A DNA stretch of 64,000 nt from CPC320 sp002336405 (GTDB taxonomy: Bacteria > Pseudomonadota > Alphaproteobacteria > Rhodobacterales > Rhodobacteraceae), in NCBI GenBank assembly GCA_949372595.1, contig CASIAN010000039.1, positions 1 to 64,000 of the forward strand, written 5' to 3'. A program made the translations under genes and the position numbers. Positions 1 to 7,973 of this stretch are shown in pieces. How positions within the stretch are numbered: position 1 is the stretch's first letter; every line of letters starts with the position of its first letter. The notes under the pieces were generated by a model, which worked only from the letters and a program-made list of their open reading frames with translations, made no database searches and was not told the origin of the DNA.

Positions 1-340
1 CTGTCTGGTGCAATAACCTCTTCGACGCGCGGTAGATGTTGAGGCAATGATCCGCGGTTGGTGCGCCGTGGTTCTTTTGGGGTGCGGTCAGAGGGCTGAC
101 GTCTTGTTCGCCCTCAGTATGGATAGCAGCTATTGCCGCCTCGATGTCTTCCAGCGCCAGCTCGTATTGGTCTGTGGAGACCTTCTCCGACTTTGATCCA
201 AATAAAGCACGTTTGAAGTCAGCCACAAGTTTTTCCAACCGCTCAATGCGGTCGTCCTTACGTCCGTTGCGCTCTTCAGAATCCTGTAAAAGAGTTTGTA
301 AAGTGGCAACATCAGAGGGGAGATTGGTGGTTAAAATCAT
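1..340 (-). pseudogene. tnpC: IS66 transposase TnpC, N-terminal part, frameshifted and cut by window edge
   Basis: Translation from the ATG at 340 (preceded by GAGG) gives a leucine-zipper-like N-terminus followed by the IS66 hallmark FGSKSEK and LALEDIEAAIA. Near 75-83 the frame is lost. The adjacent frame continues with RRTNRGSLPQHLPRVEEV, the conserved segment of IS66 transposases before the catalytic domain. The break sits in a run of four T next to four G on the plus strand, a typical place for an indel or a sequencing error. The catalytic DDE domain would lie to the left of the window. Confidence 0.75.
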
Positions 341-395
341 GGTCTGCACCTCGCAAAAAGGGGCCCAATTTGACCTACAAAAAGCTGCATTTTAG

Positions 396-749
396 TCACT
401 CTGCCGCAGCAGGCGGTAGGACCTCAATCTGGGTAACGCGTCGCCAATCTAAGCCTGCAAACAGCGCTTCAAATTGGGAAGAGTTTAGGCTCAGAACACC
501 GTCGCGAATGGTGGGCCATTTGAACGCGTGTTGCTCTAGCCGCTTGTAAGCCATGACCAACCCAGTCCCGTCCCAATAGATCAACTTCAACCGATCCGCC
601 CGCTTTGCGCGGAACACATAGACCGCCCCATCAAAGGGCTTCTTGCGCAGATGGCTTTGCACCAATGCAGCCAACCCGTCGTGTCCTTTGCGGACATCGA
701 CCGCTTTGGTGGCGATGTAAATGTTCACACCATGCGAGGGGTGGATCAT
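396..749 (-). CDS. tnpB: IS66 accessory protein TnpB (Orf2)
   Basis: A 117-residue protein with the IS66 Orf2 signature: near residue 20 VDVRKGHDGLAALV, then FDGAVYVFRAKRADRLKLIYWDGTG and MAYKRLEQ, a pattern shared by the whole family. Its role in transposition is accessory and not well defined. Its start overlaps the tnpA stop by 4 bp, and tnpC follows 55 bp downstream. It is the only open frame of the element that appears intact. It could still be translated, but with broken partner genes it is probably without function. Confidence 0.88.
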   Translation of the reverse strand: MIHPSHGVNIYIATKAVDVRKGHDGLAALVQSHLRKKPFDGAVYVFRAKRADRLKLIYWDGTGLVMAYKRLEQHAFKWPTIRDGVLSLNSSQFEALFAGLDWRRVTQIEVLPPAAAE

Positions 750-1124
750 AGAGCTGCTGCTATCTGGGCAATGCGTTCAGGCGTTGCTCCTGCATCCAGC
801 CGAACAGTAACGTCGCCTTTGATCACATCAAATGTGCCTGTAATGGTTGGCAACTGAACCGCTGTAGCTCGTCCTAGGCTCTTCAATCCGAACCGGCACA
901 AAATCCATACCATCAAGATCTGGCAAAACCACCTTGCCCCTCCGAGAAATGCGGCGCCAATCAGAGACGGTGCCGGGTATAAGCTCATATCGCTTGGCCA
1001 CCGCCTTGACGGTTGCGTCTTGGATCAACGTTTCTGCCACGATCCGGGCCCTTAGCTCAACAGGCCAGCGCCGCGCACCACCTGAACTGCGTGGAACTCT
1101 TGTGAGAAACTCATTTGTGGCTAC
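746..1124 (-). pseudogene. tnpA: IS66 TnpA (Orf1, HTH protein), frameshifted and without a start codon
   Basis: The first frame reads ATNEFLTRVPR, then RRWPVELRARIVAE and a helix-turn-helix region ending ISRRGKVVLPDLDGMDFVPV, as in Orf1 proteins of IS66 elements. It stops near 828. A second frame resumes around 870 with TFDVIKGDVTVRLDAG and PERIAQIAAAL, the normal C-terminus, and stops at 746 with the ATGA overlap onto tnpB. One indel between about 860 and 885 explains both halves. The codon where translation normally starts reads GTA. Both defects point to an inactive gene. Confidence 0.75.
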
Positions 1125-1210
1125 CCTATAGAAATTCCCTTCAAACCTATGAAGGGACTGGATCGCACGTCAGAAGTCTATATGGAATGTGCGGTCACCA
1201 CGCTGCATAC

Positions 1211-1703
1211 AGACAAACACTTGGCCCGACGTTGAGTTGGCTTGGCATCTTTATGAAGGGCGGAGGGCAACGGGTACGCATGAAGCTGCGCAAGCAGTGC
1301 GTTATTGGGCGTACCAAAGCCGTGGCTAAATTCAATTGGTCAGCCACATAGATCATGACAACCATGTTTCGCAGGCCGTTGCAAAACGTCTCGGAGCACA
1401 GACTGATGGCAGTCACCCCGATCACGAACCAGATACCAGGATTTAGGGCCACCTATCTGTGAAACAATGATTGCGTCTGGGTGCTCTCAAACTTCGATTT
1501 AAATTTTAGGTATGCTATAAATGAGCTTTGATGCGGCATCCGACTGTTTTGTCAGTTATTAGGCCCTGTCCCGACACTGACATCGACACCGACAATGCAA
1601 GCGATACAGTTTGAAAGACCGCGGAAAAATCAGCCCCGAAACACCACAGTCATAAATTTCTGCGGGCACAGCGCCGGATCGCAAAAATCTCGCAGTAGCA
1701 GCC
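1211..1703. other. Gene-free stretch with a possible decayed coding fragment
   Basis: No intact gene is seen. On the plus strand, about 1218-1329, one frame reads WPDVELAWHLYEGRRATG followed by HEAAQAVRYWAYQSRG and a stop. Its amphipathic, protein-like composition suggests a remnant of a host gene next to the IS end. The protein family was not recognised. The rest, 1450-1700, is AT-richer and holds nothing recognisable. Confidence 0.3.
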
Positions 1704-2465
1704 TCACTGCTCTTGTGCGTCTTTCAACGCCCAATAGGCTTTGGTTCCAGTCAGTTTCTTGCTGAACTCGGCATAGTTCCAAGGCGTTTTGCCGTCTTTT
1801 GCCAGCGCGGTTGCATCTGCATCAAACTCCAGCAAAACCAGCACCGCTTTTGCATCGCCCCGCCACACCGCTTTGTGCAATGGCGTCCAACCCTGTCGGC
1901 TAAGGGCATTCACATCGGCCCCGCCCTCCAATTCGTTACGAAGATCCGCAAGCTGCGCTGTTTTCCACCAGCCGTCATCACACAGCTTTGGGCAGGCCGC
2001 CGTGACCGATGCCGCTTTGGCCCCAAGCAAGGCAATATAACCCGGCGTTCCTTTCAGGTTTTCATTTTCCTTTGCCAGATCAACGGGTGTCTGTCCGTCA
2101 ATCCCAATCACGGTGGTATCTGCCCCCGCCTCCAGCAAGCCTACAATAATCTCTGAGCTGCCGGTCAAAACCGCCCAATGCAAAGGGGTATGCCCGTAAT
2201 TATCCACATCATTGATGCCTATATTGGTGGTGAGCAATGCCAAAACCACATCCGGAACCCCAAACCCTGCCGCCCAGTGCAACATGGTCGAGCCGCCCAG
2301 ATCACGGTCGCTCATATCAAGCCCGCTGTCCAATTCGACGATGATGTCGTTCACTTTAGCCTTTTGCCACCATTCTTGCTCACACAGTTTGGTACATTGC
2401 CCCCAAACAGGGGCAGCCGTCAGGATCGGTAGGGCAAGCGAGAAAGCCAACAGGCGCTGTTTCAT
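1704..2465 (-). CDS. Exported ankyrin-repeat protein, two-module
   Basis: A 253-residue protein. The start at 2465 was chosen because GGAG lies 7 bases upstream and it gives a clean signal peptide (hydrophobic residues 5-21, cleavage likely after VWG). Ankyrin motifs such as GHTPLHWAVLTG (near 91) and GWTPLHKAVWRGD (near 192) are visible. The mature protein is a duplication. Each half starts with a cysteine motif (CTKLCEQEWW at 24, CPKLCDDGWW at 158), runs through ankyrin repeats, and ends in a GT-(P/K)-x-Y-x-ALxxA motif (about 139 and 240). It probably sits in the periplasm and binds protein. A single-module relative lies at 17227-17778. The specific function is unknown. Confidence 0.8.
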   Translation of the reverse strand: MKQRLLAFSLALPILTAAPVWGQCTKLCEQEWWQKAKVNDIIVELDSGLDMSDRDLGGSTMLHWAAGFGVPDVVLALLTTNIGINDVDNYGHTPLHWAVLTGSSEIIVGLLEAGADTTVIGIDGQTPVDLAKENENLKGTPGYIALLGAKAASVTAACPKLCDDGWWKTAQLADLRNELEGGADVNALSRQGWTPLHKAVWRGDAKAVLVLLEFDADATALAKDGKTPWNYAEFSKKLTGTKAYWALKDAQEQ

Positions 2466-2705
2466 AGGGTGTCTCCGGCATAACCAGCGGGGTATCAGCC
2501 CCGTCAATCAGATAATTTCACAAGCATATGCATACCCATAACACGCCGATCCCGCAATGTTAATCAGATCGCCCGACCACGCCAGTGAACGCTAAACCCC
2601 CTGAAATGAGGTTAAATATGCACAGACCGCCAAACGCCATCACCAGCGCGGTTCAAAAATCCGTAACTTGTCAGCAGGGCGCACACCCCAGCATTGCCTG
2701 CGCCT

Positions 2706-3674
2706 TTATAACACCCGGTCACGCGGCGGCAGTCCTGAAAAGAAATCTATCAGGTTATCTAACACCCGAAAGCCCATGGCCTCACGGGTTTCGCGGGTTG
2801 CGCTGCCCAAATGAGGCAGCATCACAAGGTTGTCACATCCACGCAGCTTTGAAGATATATTCGGCTCACCATCAAAGACGTCCAGTGCGGCGCCACCGAT
2901 GGTCTCAAACCATAGAGCCTGTGCCAAATCGTGCTCATTGATAATTTCGCCACGCGCGGTGTTGATCAAAAACGCATCAGGTTTCATCAATTCAAGCTGT
3001 TCGGTCCGGATCATATGACGGTTGGCCGCCCCTCCGGGGCAATGCAGGGAAACAAAATCGCATAGTGGCATCAGATCGTTTATGCTGTTGACCTGAGTAG
3101 CATTGCATTGGGCCAATACGTCTGCTGCCACCGAACTGCGGTTTTGCACAATGATCTTCATACCAAAGCCGTGATGGGCGCGTTTAGCCATTTCCTGACC
3201 AATCCTGCCATATCCAATTATGCCCAGCGTTTTGCCAGACACTTTCGTGCCCACCAAATGGGTTGGGCGCCATCCCGACCAGGCGTTATCATGAATTTCA
3301 CGGGCGCCCTCTCCCGCACGGCGCGCCACCATCAACATAAGCGTCATAGCCAGATCCGCCGTACATTGCGAGAGGACATCGGGTGTATTTGTCACCATAA
3401 TATTATGGCTTGCCGCCGTTTTGGCATCAATATGACTGTACCCAACACCATAGTTTGCCAGAATTTTCGTGCGCAGCTTCGGCACATCCATGGCCGCTGA
3501 TGACAAAGTATCCGTCACCGTGGGCAGCACCGCATCATATGACGCGAGTGCCGCGCGAAACTCACTGGCGTCGAGCGGCTTGTCGCCGGTGTTAAGCACC
3601 GTGTCAAAGTGTTCTGACAGCCTTGCTTCCACTGCTGCAGGCCAGCGGCGGGTGACAAAAATGCGGGGTTTCAT
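2706..3674 (-). CDS. D-2-hydroxyacid dehydrogenase, probable hydroxypyruvate/glyoxylate reductase
   Basis: A 322-residue NAD(P)H-dependent D-2-hydroxyacid dehydrogenase. The Rossmann motif GIIGYGRIG lies in the middle. The catalytic Arg is in INTARGEII, the Glu in DVFDGEP, and the acid-base His in MLPHLGSAT. As the last gene of the sgaA-mtkA-mtkB operon it most likely reduces hydroxypyruvate, made by SgaA from serine, to glycerate, the next serine-cycle step. The start at 3674 has GGAGGG about 10 bases upstream; a TTG at 3692 is the alternative. The gap to mtkB is 18 bp. The substrate is inferred from context, because the family also includes glyoxylate and 2-ketogluconate reductases. Confidence 0.85.
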   Translation of the reverse strand: MKPRIFVTRRWPAAVEARLSEHFDTVLNTGDKPLDASEFRAALASYDAVLPTVTDTLSSAAMDVPKLRTKILANYGVGYSHIDAKTAASHNIMVTNTPDVLSQCTADLAMTLMLMVARRAGEGAREIHDNAWSGWRPTHLVGTKVSGKTLGIIGYGRIGQEMAKRAHHGFGMKIIVQNRSSVAADVLAQCNATQVNSINDLMPLCDFVSLHCPGGAANRHMIRTEQLELMKPDAFLINTARGEIINEHDLAQALWFETIGGAALDVFDGEPNISSKLRGCDNLVMLPHLGSATRETREAMGFRVLDNLIDFFSGLPPRDRVL

Positions 3675-3692
3675 CACGCCGGCACCCTCCAA

Positions 3693-4571
3693 TCACAAGA
3701 CACTGGCGATAGTTTCACCCATCACCGTCGGATTTGCCGCGACGGTCACCCCGGCAGCGGTGAGAATTTCAACTTTTTCAGAGGCACTTTCACCAAAGGC
3801 GGAAATAATCGCTCCAGCATGACCCATAGTGCGCCCCTTTGGTGCCGTCATGCCTGCTACATAGGCGACGACGGGTTTGGTGATATGCTCCCGAATATAA
3901 TGAGCCGCCTCGGCCTCTTGTGGACCACCAATTTCACCAATCACCGCGATGGCGTGGGTGTCACCGTCATCCTCAAAGTGTTGAAGGATATCTTTAAACG
4001 AAGAGCCATTGATCGGATCTCCACCAATGCCAACAGATGTCGACACCCCGATACCAAGATTTTTTAGCTGTGCTGCCGCCTCATAGCCCAAAGTTCCAGA
4101 TCGACCGACAATACCAACGTGACCCGGCAGATAGATGTGGCCCGGCATAATACCAACAAGCGCTTTGCCGGGGCTGATGGTGCCCGCACAGTTTGGCCCC
4201 GTTAAAATCATGCGTTTTTCCCGTGAATAGCGCATCATATAACGTTTCACCGCAATCATATCCTGCGCGGGAATACCGTCGGTGATACACACGCAGTAAC
4301 CAATTCCGGCGTCCGCCGCTTCCATAATACTATCGGCGGCAAAGGGGGGGGGCACAAAAACAAGACTGGCGTTGGCACCGGTGACGGCGACAGCCTCTTT
4401 TACCGTGTCAAAAACCGGCACCCCCTCTACGGTTTCACCGCCTTTGCCCGGCACCACACCACCGACAACATTTGTCCCATACTCAAGCATGTCTTTGGTG
4501 TGAAAACGCGCCATCCGACCGGTTATACCCTGCACGAGAACCCGAGTATCACGATCGAGAAAAATGCTCAT
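3693..4571 (-). CDS. mtkB: Malate-CoA ligase alpha subunit (malate thiokinase), SucD-like
   Basis: A 292-residue protein of the succinyl/malyl-CoA ligase alpha family. Visible motifs are the CoA-binding N-terminus ILVQGITG-like (LVQGITGRM), GPNCAGTISPG, SGTLGYEAA, GIGGDPINGSSF, and the phosphohistidine loop KGRTMGHAGAII. It pairs with the beta subunit just upstream, overlapping by 4 bp (ATGA). In the serine cycle the complex activates malate to malyl-CoA with ATP, feeding MclA. Assignment as MtkB rather than succinate-CoA ligase SucD rests on the neighbours (sgaA, hydroxypyruvate reductase, mclA) and on overall similarity to methylotroph MtkB. Activity towards succinate cannot be excluded. 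Confidence 0.88.
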   Translation of the reverse strand: MSIFLDRDTRVLVQGITGRMARFHTKDMLEYGTNVVGGVVPGKGGETVEGVPVFDTVKEAVAVTGANASLVFVPPPFAADSIMEAADAGIGYCVCITDGIPAQDMIAVKRYMMRYSREKRMILTGPNCAGTISPGKALVGIMPGHIYLPGHVGIVGRSGTLGYEAAAQLKNLGIGVSTSVGIGGDPINGSSFKDILQHFEDDGDTHAIAVIGEIGGPQEAEAAHYIREHITKPVVAYVAGMTAPKGRTMGHAGAIISAFGESASEKVEILTAAGVTVAANPTVMGETIASVL

Positions 4572-5767
4572 TGAGCGATCCTTATATTTGTATTTTGTTT
4601 CAAATCATTTTGCCACGCCACAACCACCCGCTCGGCGGCCTCCATCAAGGTATTTGCGCGGATGATAGGCAGCCCGGATTGCGCTAAAATACGCTGCCCC
4701 TCCTCCACGTTGGTTCCAGCCAACCGGATCACCACCGGCACCTCTACCGTCACTTCCTTCAGTGCCTGCACAACACCCATAGCGACCCAGTCGCAGCGGT
4801 TTATACCTGCAAAAATATTAACCAGAACCGCCTGCACATTTTGGTCCGACATCACCAGACGAAAGGCTTTGGCCACCCTTTCTGGTGTCGCTCCACCACC
4901 AATATCTAGGAAATTTGCCGGCTCGCCACCGGCCAACTTTATTGTATCCATCGTCGCCATAGCAAGGCCAGCACCATTGACAATACAGCCAATATTCCCC
5001 TCAAGCCCGACATAGGACAGACCCCGATCAGCGGCACGGCTTTCACGCGGATCTTCTTGACTTTTATCGCGAAGTTCCGAGATTTGCGGATGACGAAACA
5101 GTGCATTATCATCAAAGGTCATCTTGGCATCCAGCGCCAAAATGCGTTTGTCACTGGTGATCACAAGCGGATTTATCTCAACCATCGTGGCATCTAAATC
5201 CGTGAATGCCCGATAGCAGCTTTTTAGCGTCCGCACCATTTGCTGTATCATATTTGGCTCTAAACCCAGTGCAAAGGCAATCTCTCGCGATTGGAAGTCA
5301 AGCAACCCAACTGCCGGATCGACGGTTGAGCGCACAATACTGTCCGGCCGCTCTTCCGAAATTTCCTCAATTTCCATCCCGCCTTCGTGACTGGCAACCA
5401 CCATCACCCGCTGGGACGAACGGTCCAAAACAAAACCCAGATAAATTTCCCGGTCAATCGCTACAGCCGCTTCGACATAGACGCGGTAGATGCCCTTACC
5501 TTCGGAACCTGTCTGATGGGTGATCAATTTCTTGCCGAACATATTCTCGCAGGCGGTCTGAATTTCATTTTCAGTCTCGCATATTTTAACCCCACCCGCC
5601 TTGCCGCGACCACCAGCATGGACCTGCGCCTTTACTACCCATTTATCACCGCCAAGCTCGCGCGCCCGATAGGCCGCTTGCTCAGGGCTATAAGCCAACG
5701 CGCCTGGGGCAATCTGCACGCCAAATTTTGCCAGCACATCCTTAGCCTGATATTCATGGATATCCAT
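4568..5767 (-). CDS. mtkA: Malate-CoA ligase beta subunit (malate thiokinase), SucC-like
   Basis: A 399-residue ATP-grasp protein. It starts MDIHEYQAKDVLAKFGV, the invariant N-terminus of the family. The nucleotide-binding region follows with KAQVHAGGRGKAGGVK, then EINPLVIT and the C-terminal ligase domain with NIFAGINRCD. It forms malate-CoA ligase with MtkB, making malyl-CoA from malate, CoA and ATP. The ATG at 5767 is 24 bp after the sgaA stop, and its 3' end overlaps mtkB by 4 bp, so translational coupling is likely. Residues such as LALDAKMTFDD and the serine-cycle context favour malate over succinate as substrate. Confidence 0.88.
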   Translation of the reverse strand: MDIHEYQAKDVLAKFGVQIAPGALAYSPEQAAYRARELGGDKWVVKAQVHAGGRGKAGGVKICETENEIQTACENMFGKKLITHQTGSEGKGIYRVYVEAAVAIDREIYLGFVLDRSSQRVMVVASHEGGMEIEEISEERPDSIVRSTVDPAVGLLDFQSREIAFALGLEPNMIQQMVRTLKSCYRAFTDLDATMVEINPLVITSDKRILALDAKMTFDDNALFRHPQISELRDKSQEDPRESRAADRGLSYVGLEGNIGCIVNGAGLAMATMDTIKLAGGEPANFLDIGGGATPERVAKAFRLVMSDQNVQAVLVNIFAGINRCDWVAMGVVQALKEVTVEVPVVIRLAGTNVEEGQRILAQSGLPIIRANTLMEAAERVVVAWQNDLKQNTNIRIAQ

Positions 5768-5791
5768 CTTAAGGGTCCTTTTGGTCAGAAT

Positions 5792-6982
5792 TTATTGCGC
5801 AGCCATCAAAAGGCGTTCACCGTTTTCGCGATAAAACGTCTCGGCCGCTGCAACTCCGGATCCGGCGATAATCGGGATGCCGACATCCTGCATGGACATT
5901 TCAGCCCCAGCAATGGCGCTGATTAACATCAATTCGTTGAGATCTCCGAGATGACCAATCCGAAACAGCTTTCCAGCCATCTGTGAGAGCCCCGCACCAA
6001 GACTAAGCCCATAGCGGTGATAGGCACGCGAGATGACCTCATTTGCATCATAGCCCTTGGGCACCATGATAGCGCTGACCGTGTCTGAATGCCATTCAGG
6101 TCCTTTGGCACAAAGCTCAAGACCCCAGCCAGCAACCGCACAACGCACACCCTCAGCCAGAAATCTATGGCGGGCAAAAATGGCGTCCAATCCCTCGTCA
6201 AGCATCACATCAAGTGACGCCCGCAAGCCCCGCAACAATGTCATGGGCGGCGTATAGGGGAAATACCCGGTTGCGTTGGTAGCCATCATATCTTTGAAAT
6301 CAAAATAACAGCGGTACATCTGCGCAGATGCCGAAATCTCAATGGCTTTCTTGCTAACGGCAAGGATCGCCAAACCCGCAGGCAACATAAAACCTTTTTG
6401 CGACCCAGAAACCGCCAGATCAACACCCCATTCATCCATCCGAAAATCAACAGAGCCGATCGAGCTGACACCGTCCACATACAACAATGCCGGGTGCTGT
6501 GCCCCATCCATCGCCCGGCGCAGCGCCGCAATATCAGATTGAACACCCGTCGCAGTTTCGTTCTGGGTCGCCAGAACCGCTTTGATCTCATGGGTGCGAT
6601 CGGCGGCCAGAATTTCACCAAATTTGTCTACTGGAACGCCCGTACCCCAATCACAGTCTACCACCTGCACCTCAAGCCCCAGCCGTTGGCACAGATCAAT
6701 CCAAAGATGTGAGAACTGGCCAAATCGTGACGCCAGCACTTTATCACCGGGGTTAAGCGTGTTGGTAATCGCCGCCTCCCAGCCACCGGTCCCCGAAGCG
6801 GGAAATAGAAAAACTTGGCCGCTGTCTGTTTTGAACACCTTCTTTAAATCCGCAAACAGCGGCAAGGTGAAGGCAGGCAGATCGGGTGCGCGATGGTCCT
6901 CCATCGGGATATCGATGGCTTTGCGCACAATTTCTGGGACGTTTGTGGGCCCCGGTACAAATAAACTTTTTGGTCCAGCCAT
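5792..6982 (-). CDS. sgaA: Serine-glyoxylate aminotransferase
   Basis: A 396-residue fold-type I PLP enzyme of the alanine/serine-glyoxylate aminotransferase family. FVPGPTNVPEIVRKA lies at the N-terminus, PASGTGGWEAA provides the cofactor phosphate site, DGVSSIGSVDF carries the PLP-ring aspartate, and SGSQKGFMLP carries the Schiff-base lysine. It transfers the amino group of serine to glyoxylate, giving hydroxypyruvate and glycine, the central exchange of the serine cycle. The ATG at 6982 follows GAGGAGG. It is the first gene of the four-gene minus-strand operon and is divergent from the LuxR-type regulator, with about 230 bp between them holding inverted repeats. Confidence 0.93.
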   Translation of the reverse strand: MAGPKSLFVPGPTNVPEIVRKAIDIPMEDHRAPDLPAFTLPLFADLKKVFKTDSGQVFLFPASGTGGWEAAITNTLNPGDKVLASRFGQFSHLWIDLCQRLGLEVQVVDCDWGTGVPVDKFGEILAADRTHEIKAVLATQNETATGVQSDIAALRRAMDGAQHPALLYVDGVSSIGSVDFRMDEWGVDLAVSGSQKGFMLPAGLAILAVSKKAIEISASAQMYRCYFDFKDMMATNATGYFPYTPPMTLLRGLRASLDVMLDEGLDAIFARHRFLAEGVRCAVAGWGLELCAKGPEWHSDTVSAIMVPKGYDANEVISRAYHRYGLSLGAGLSQMAGKLFRIGHLGDLNELMLISAIAGAEMSMQDVGIPIIAGSGVAAAETFYRENGERLLMAAQ

Positions 6983-7100
6983 TGATCATTCCTCCTCACA
7001 GCGTGACAGTCGACGTCCGTGCACATTTGCGATCTTACAAATCTGCAATGGTTTGACTGAATGATAAATCGACAAGTTGCACAATATCGGTTACTACTGC

Positions 7101-7187
7101 TTATGGGTAGCTAATTAGGTAGGTATTTAACCACCCATAAAGGTAAGTATGCCGTAGTATACCGCGTTTTTCTCTACCCATTAGTGT
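7101..7187. promoter_or_regulatory. Candidate operator region between sgaA operon and LuxR-type regulator
   Basis: In the divergent intergenic region TTATGGGT at 7101-7108 is mirrored exactly by ACCCATAA at 7133-7140, 24 bases apart. A further CTACCCATTAG lies at 7174-7184, and GGTAGGTA at 7118-7125 adds a related core. The shared core is GGGTAG/CTACCC. Repeated mirrored cores between divergent genes are typical of binding sites for the adjacent regulator, here possibly the LuxR-type protein. This is inference; no known operator consensus was matched. Confidence 0.45.
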
Positions 7188-7216
7188 AGGTGTCTTTAAA
7201 TTGGACTGAAATTCAA

Positions 7217-7849
7217 ATGATAAATCAAGACGTAAAACCAATTAACATCATGCTAGCAGACAACAATCCACTAATCCTATCTGGCATGTCTGATATTTTT
7301 GATCGCGACCCACGCTTTTCTCTGGTGGCGACTTCTGCCACCGCAGAGGGTTTTTTGGGGATGGTGATGCGGGTCCCAGTTGAGATTGGGGTCATTGGCT
7401 GGCAACTCCCGGTTTTGGGCGGAGCCAAGCTCATCGAGGTTTTGCGTGACCAAGAAAACGCCCCGCGCCTTGTCATCTATGGCGATGACACCCCCGAGTT
7501 GCCCCGACTGGCAATGACAGCTGGCGCTGCGGGTTTTGCGCCACGCTCTGGTGACATCGAGGTTTTATTATCGACGTGCATTCAGGTTGCTGCCGGAAAA
7601 ATGGTCTTTCCATTCCTCGACATTCGCGACCTGCAAAACGACCCAATCCAACAATTATCGCGTCGCGAACGCATGATCCTGGAGGCACTATCCAAGGGGA
7701 TGACAAATCGTGAACTCTCTGCAGAGTTTGACATCTCAATCAACACAGTCAAATTCCACCTATCAAACTTGTTCGATAAACTGTCCGTGCGCAACCGCGC
7801 TCAAGCGATTGCGTTTTACTATTCGTCGCGCTTATCCAACGGGACCTAA
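7217..7849 (+). CDS. LuxR/FixJ-type transcriptional regulator with atypical receiver domain
   Basis: A 210-residue protein (219 if the GTG at 7190 is used). Residues 9-120 form a CheY-like receiver, with the acidic pocket residue in IMLADNNP. The position of the phosphoacceptor aspartate is glycine (VIGWQLP, Gly61) instead of the usual D-x-x-M/L-P. Residues about 145-205 are a LuxR helix-turn-helix: LSRRERMILEALSKGMTNRE, then INTVKFHLSNLFDKL. No histidine kinase is nearby. It stands between the sgaA operon and mclA and probably controls both. Loss of the aspartate suggests a phosphorylation-independent switch. Confidence 0.85.
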   Translation: MINQDVKPINIMLADNNPLILSGMSDIFDRDPRFSLVATSATAEGFLGMVMRVPVEIGVIGWQLPVLGGAKLIEVLRDQENAPRLVIYGDDTPELPRLAMTAGAAGFAPRSGDIEVLLSTCIQVAAGKMVFPFLDIRDLQNDPIQQLSRRERMILEALSKGMTNRELSAEFDISINTVKFHLSNLFDKLSVRNRAQAIAFYYSSRLSNGT

Positions 7850-7871
7850 GAATTCCCAATTTTTAAATTTT

Positions 7872-7890
7872 ACACCAGTCGTATTGGTGT
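7872..7890. repeat. Short inverted repeat upstream of mclA
   Basis: ACACCA at 7872-7877 and TGGTGT at 7885-7890 are perfect complements around a 7-base spacer. The repeat lies 22 bp after the regulator stop and just ahead of the putative mclA -35 element. It may be an operator for mclA or part of a weak terminator for the regulator gene. It lacks a T-run, which favours an operator. Confidence 0.35.
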
Positions 7891-7903
7891 GACTTAAAGC
7901 ATC

Positions 7904-7933
7904 TTGACAGGATGAATTTTCCCGCACTTGTAT
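7904..7933 (+). promoter_or_regulatory. Candidate sigma-70 promoter of mclA
   Basis: TTGACA at 7904-7909 matches the -35 consensus perfectly. TTGTAT at 7928-7933, 18 bases later, is an acceptable -10. The mclA start codon is about 40 bases further, with AGGAGC as ribosome binding site. mclA may therefore be transcribed independently of the regulator gene. Confidence 0.45.
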
Positions 7934-7973
7934 GCTCCCCTAAATTATTAGAACAATATTAGGAGCGTTTAAA

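Larger units (their letters stand above)
1..1210 (-). mobile_element. IS66-family insertion sequence, left-truncated by window edge, decayed
   Basis: Three genes in the order tnpA, tnpB, tnpC are read on the minus strand, the classic IS66 arrangement. tnpA and tnpC each need a frameshift to give a full product, while tnpB is intact. The tnpA/tnpB junction keeps the typical ATGA overlap at 746-749. The outer end is probably near 1210, where the minus strand reads GTATGCAGCGTGG, resembling an IS66 terminal repeat (family ends often start GTAAGC). The other end lies outside the window, so the repeat pair and target duplication could not be checked. The element is probably immobile. Confidence 0.8.

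Noticed and set aside
1195..1452. 85-codon minus frame next to the IS66 end
   Set aside because: No motif and no ribosome site; the opposite strand reads more protein-like.
3693..5767. Annotation of the ligase pair as succinyl-CoA synthetase SucCD
   Set aside because: No TCA genes (mdh, sucAB) adjoin; the operon consists of serine-cycle genes, so malate-CoA ligase fits better.
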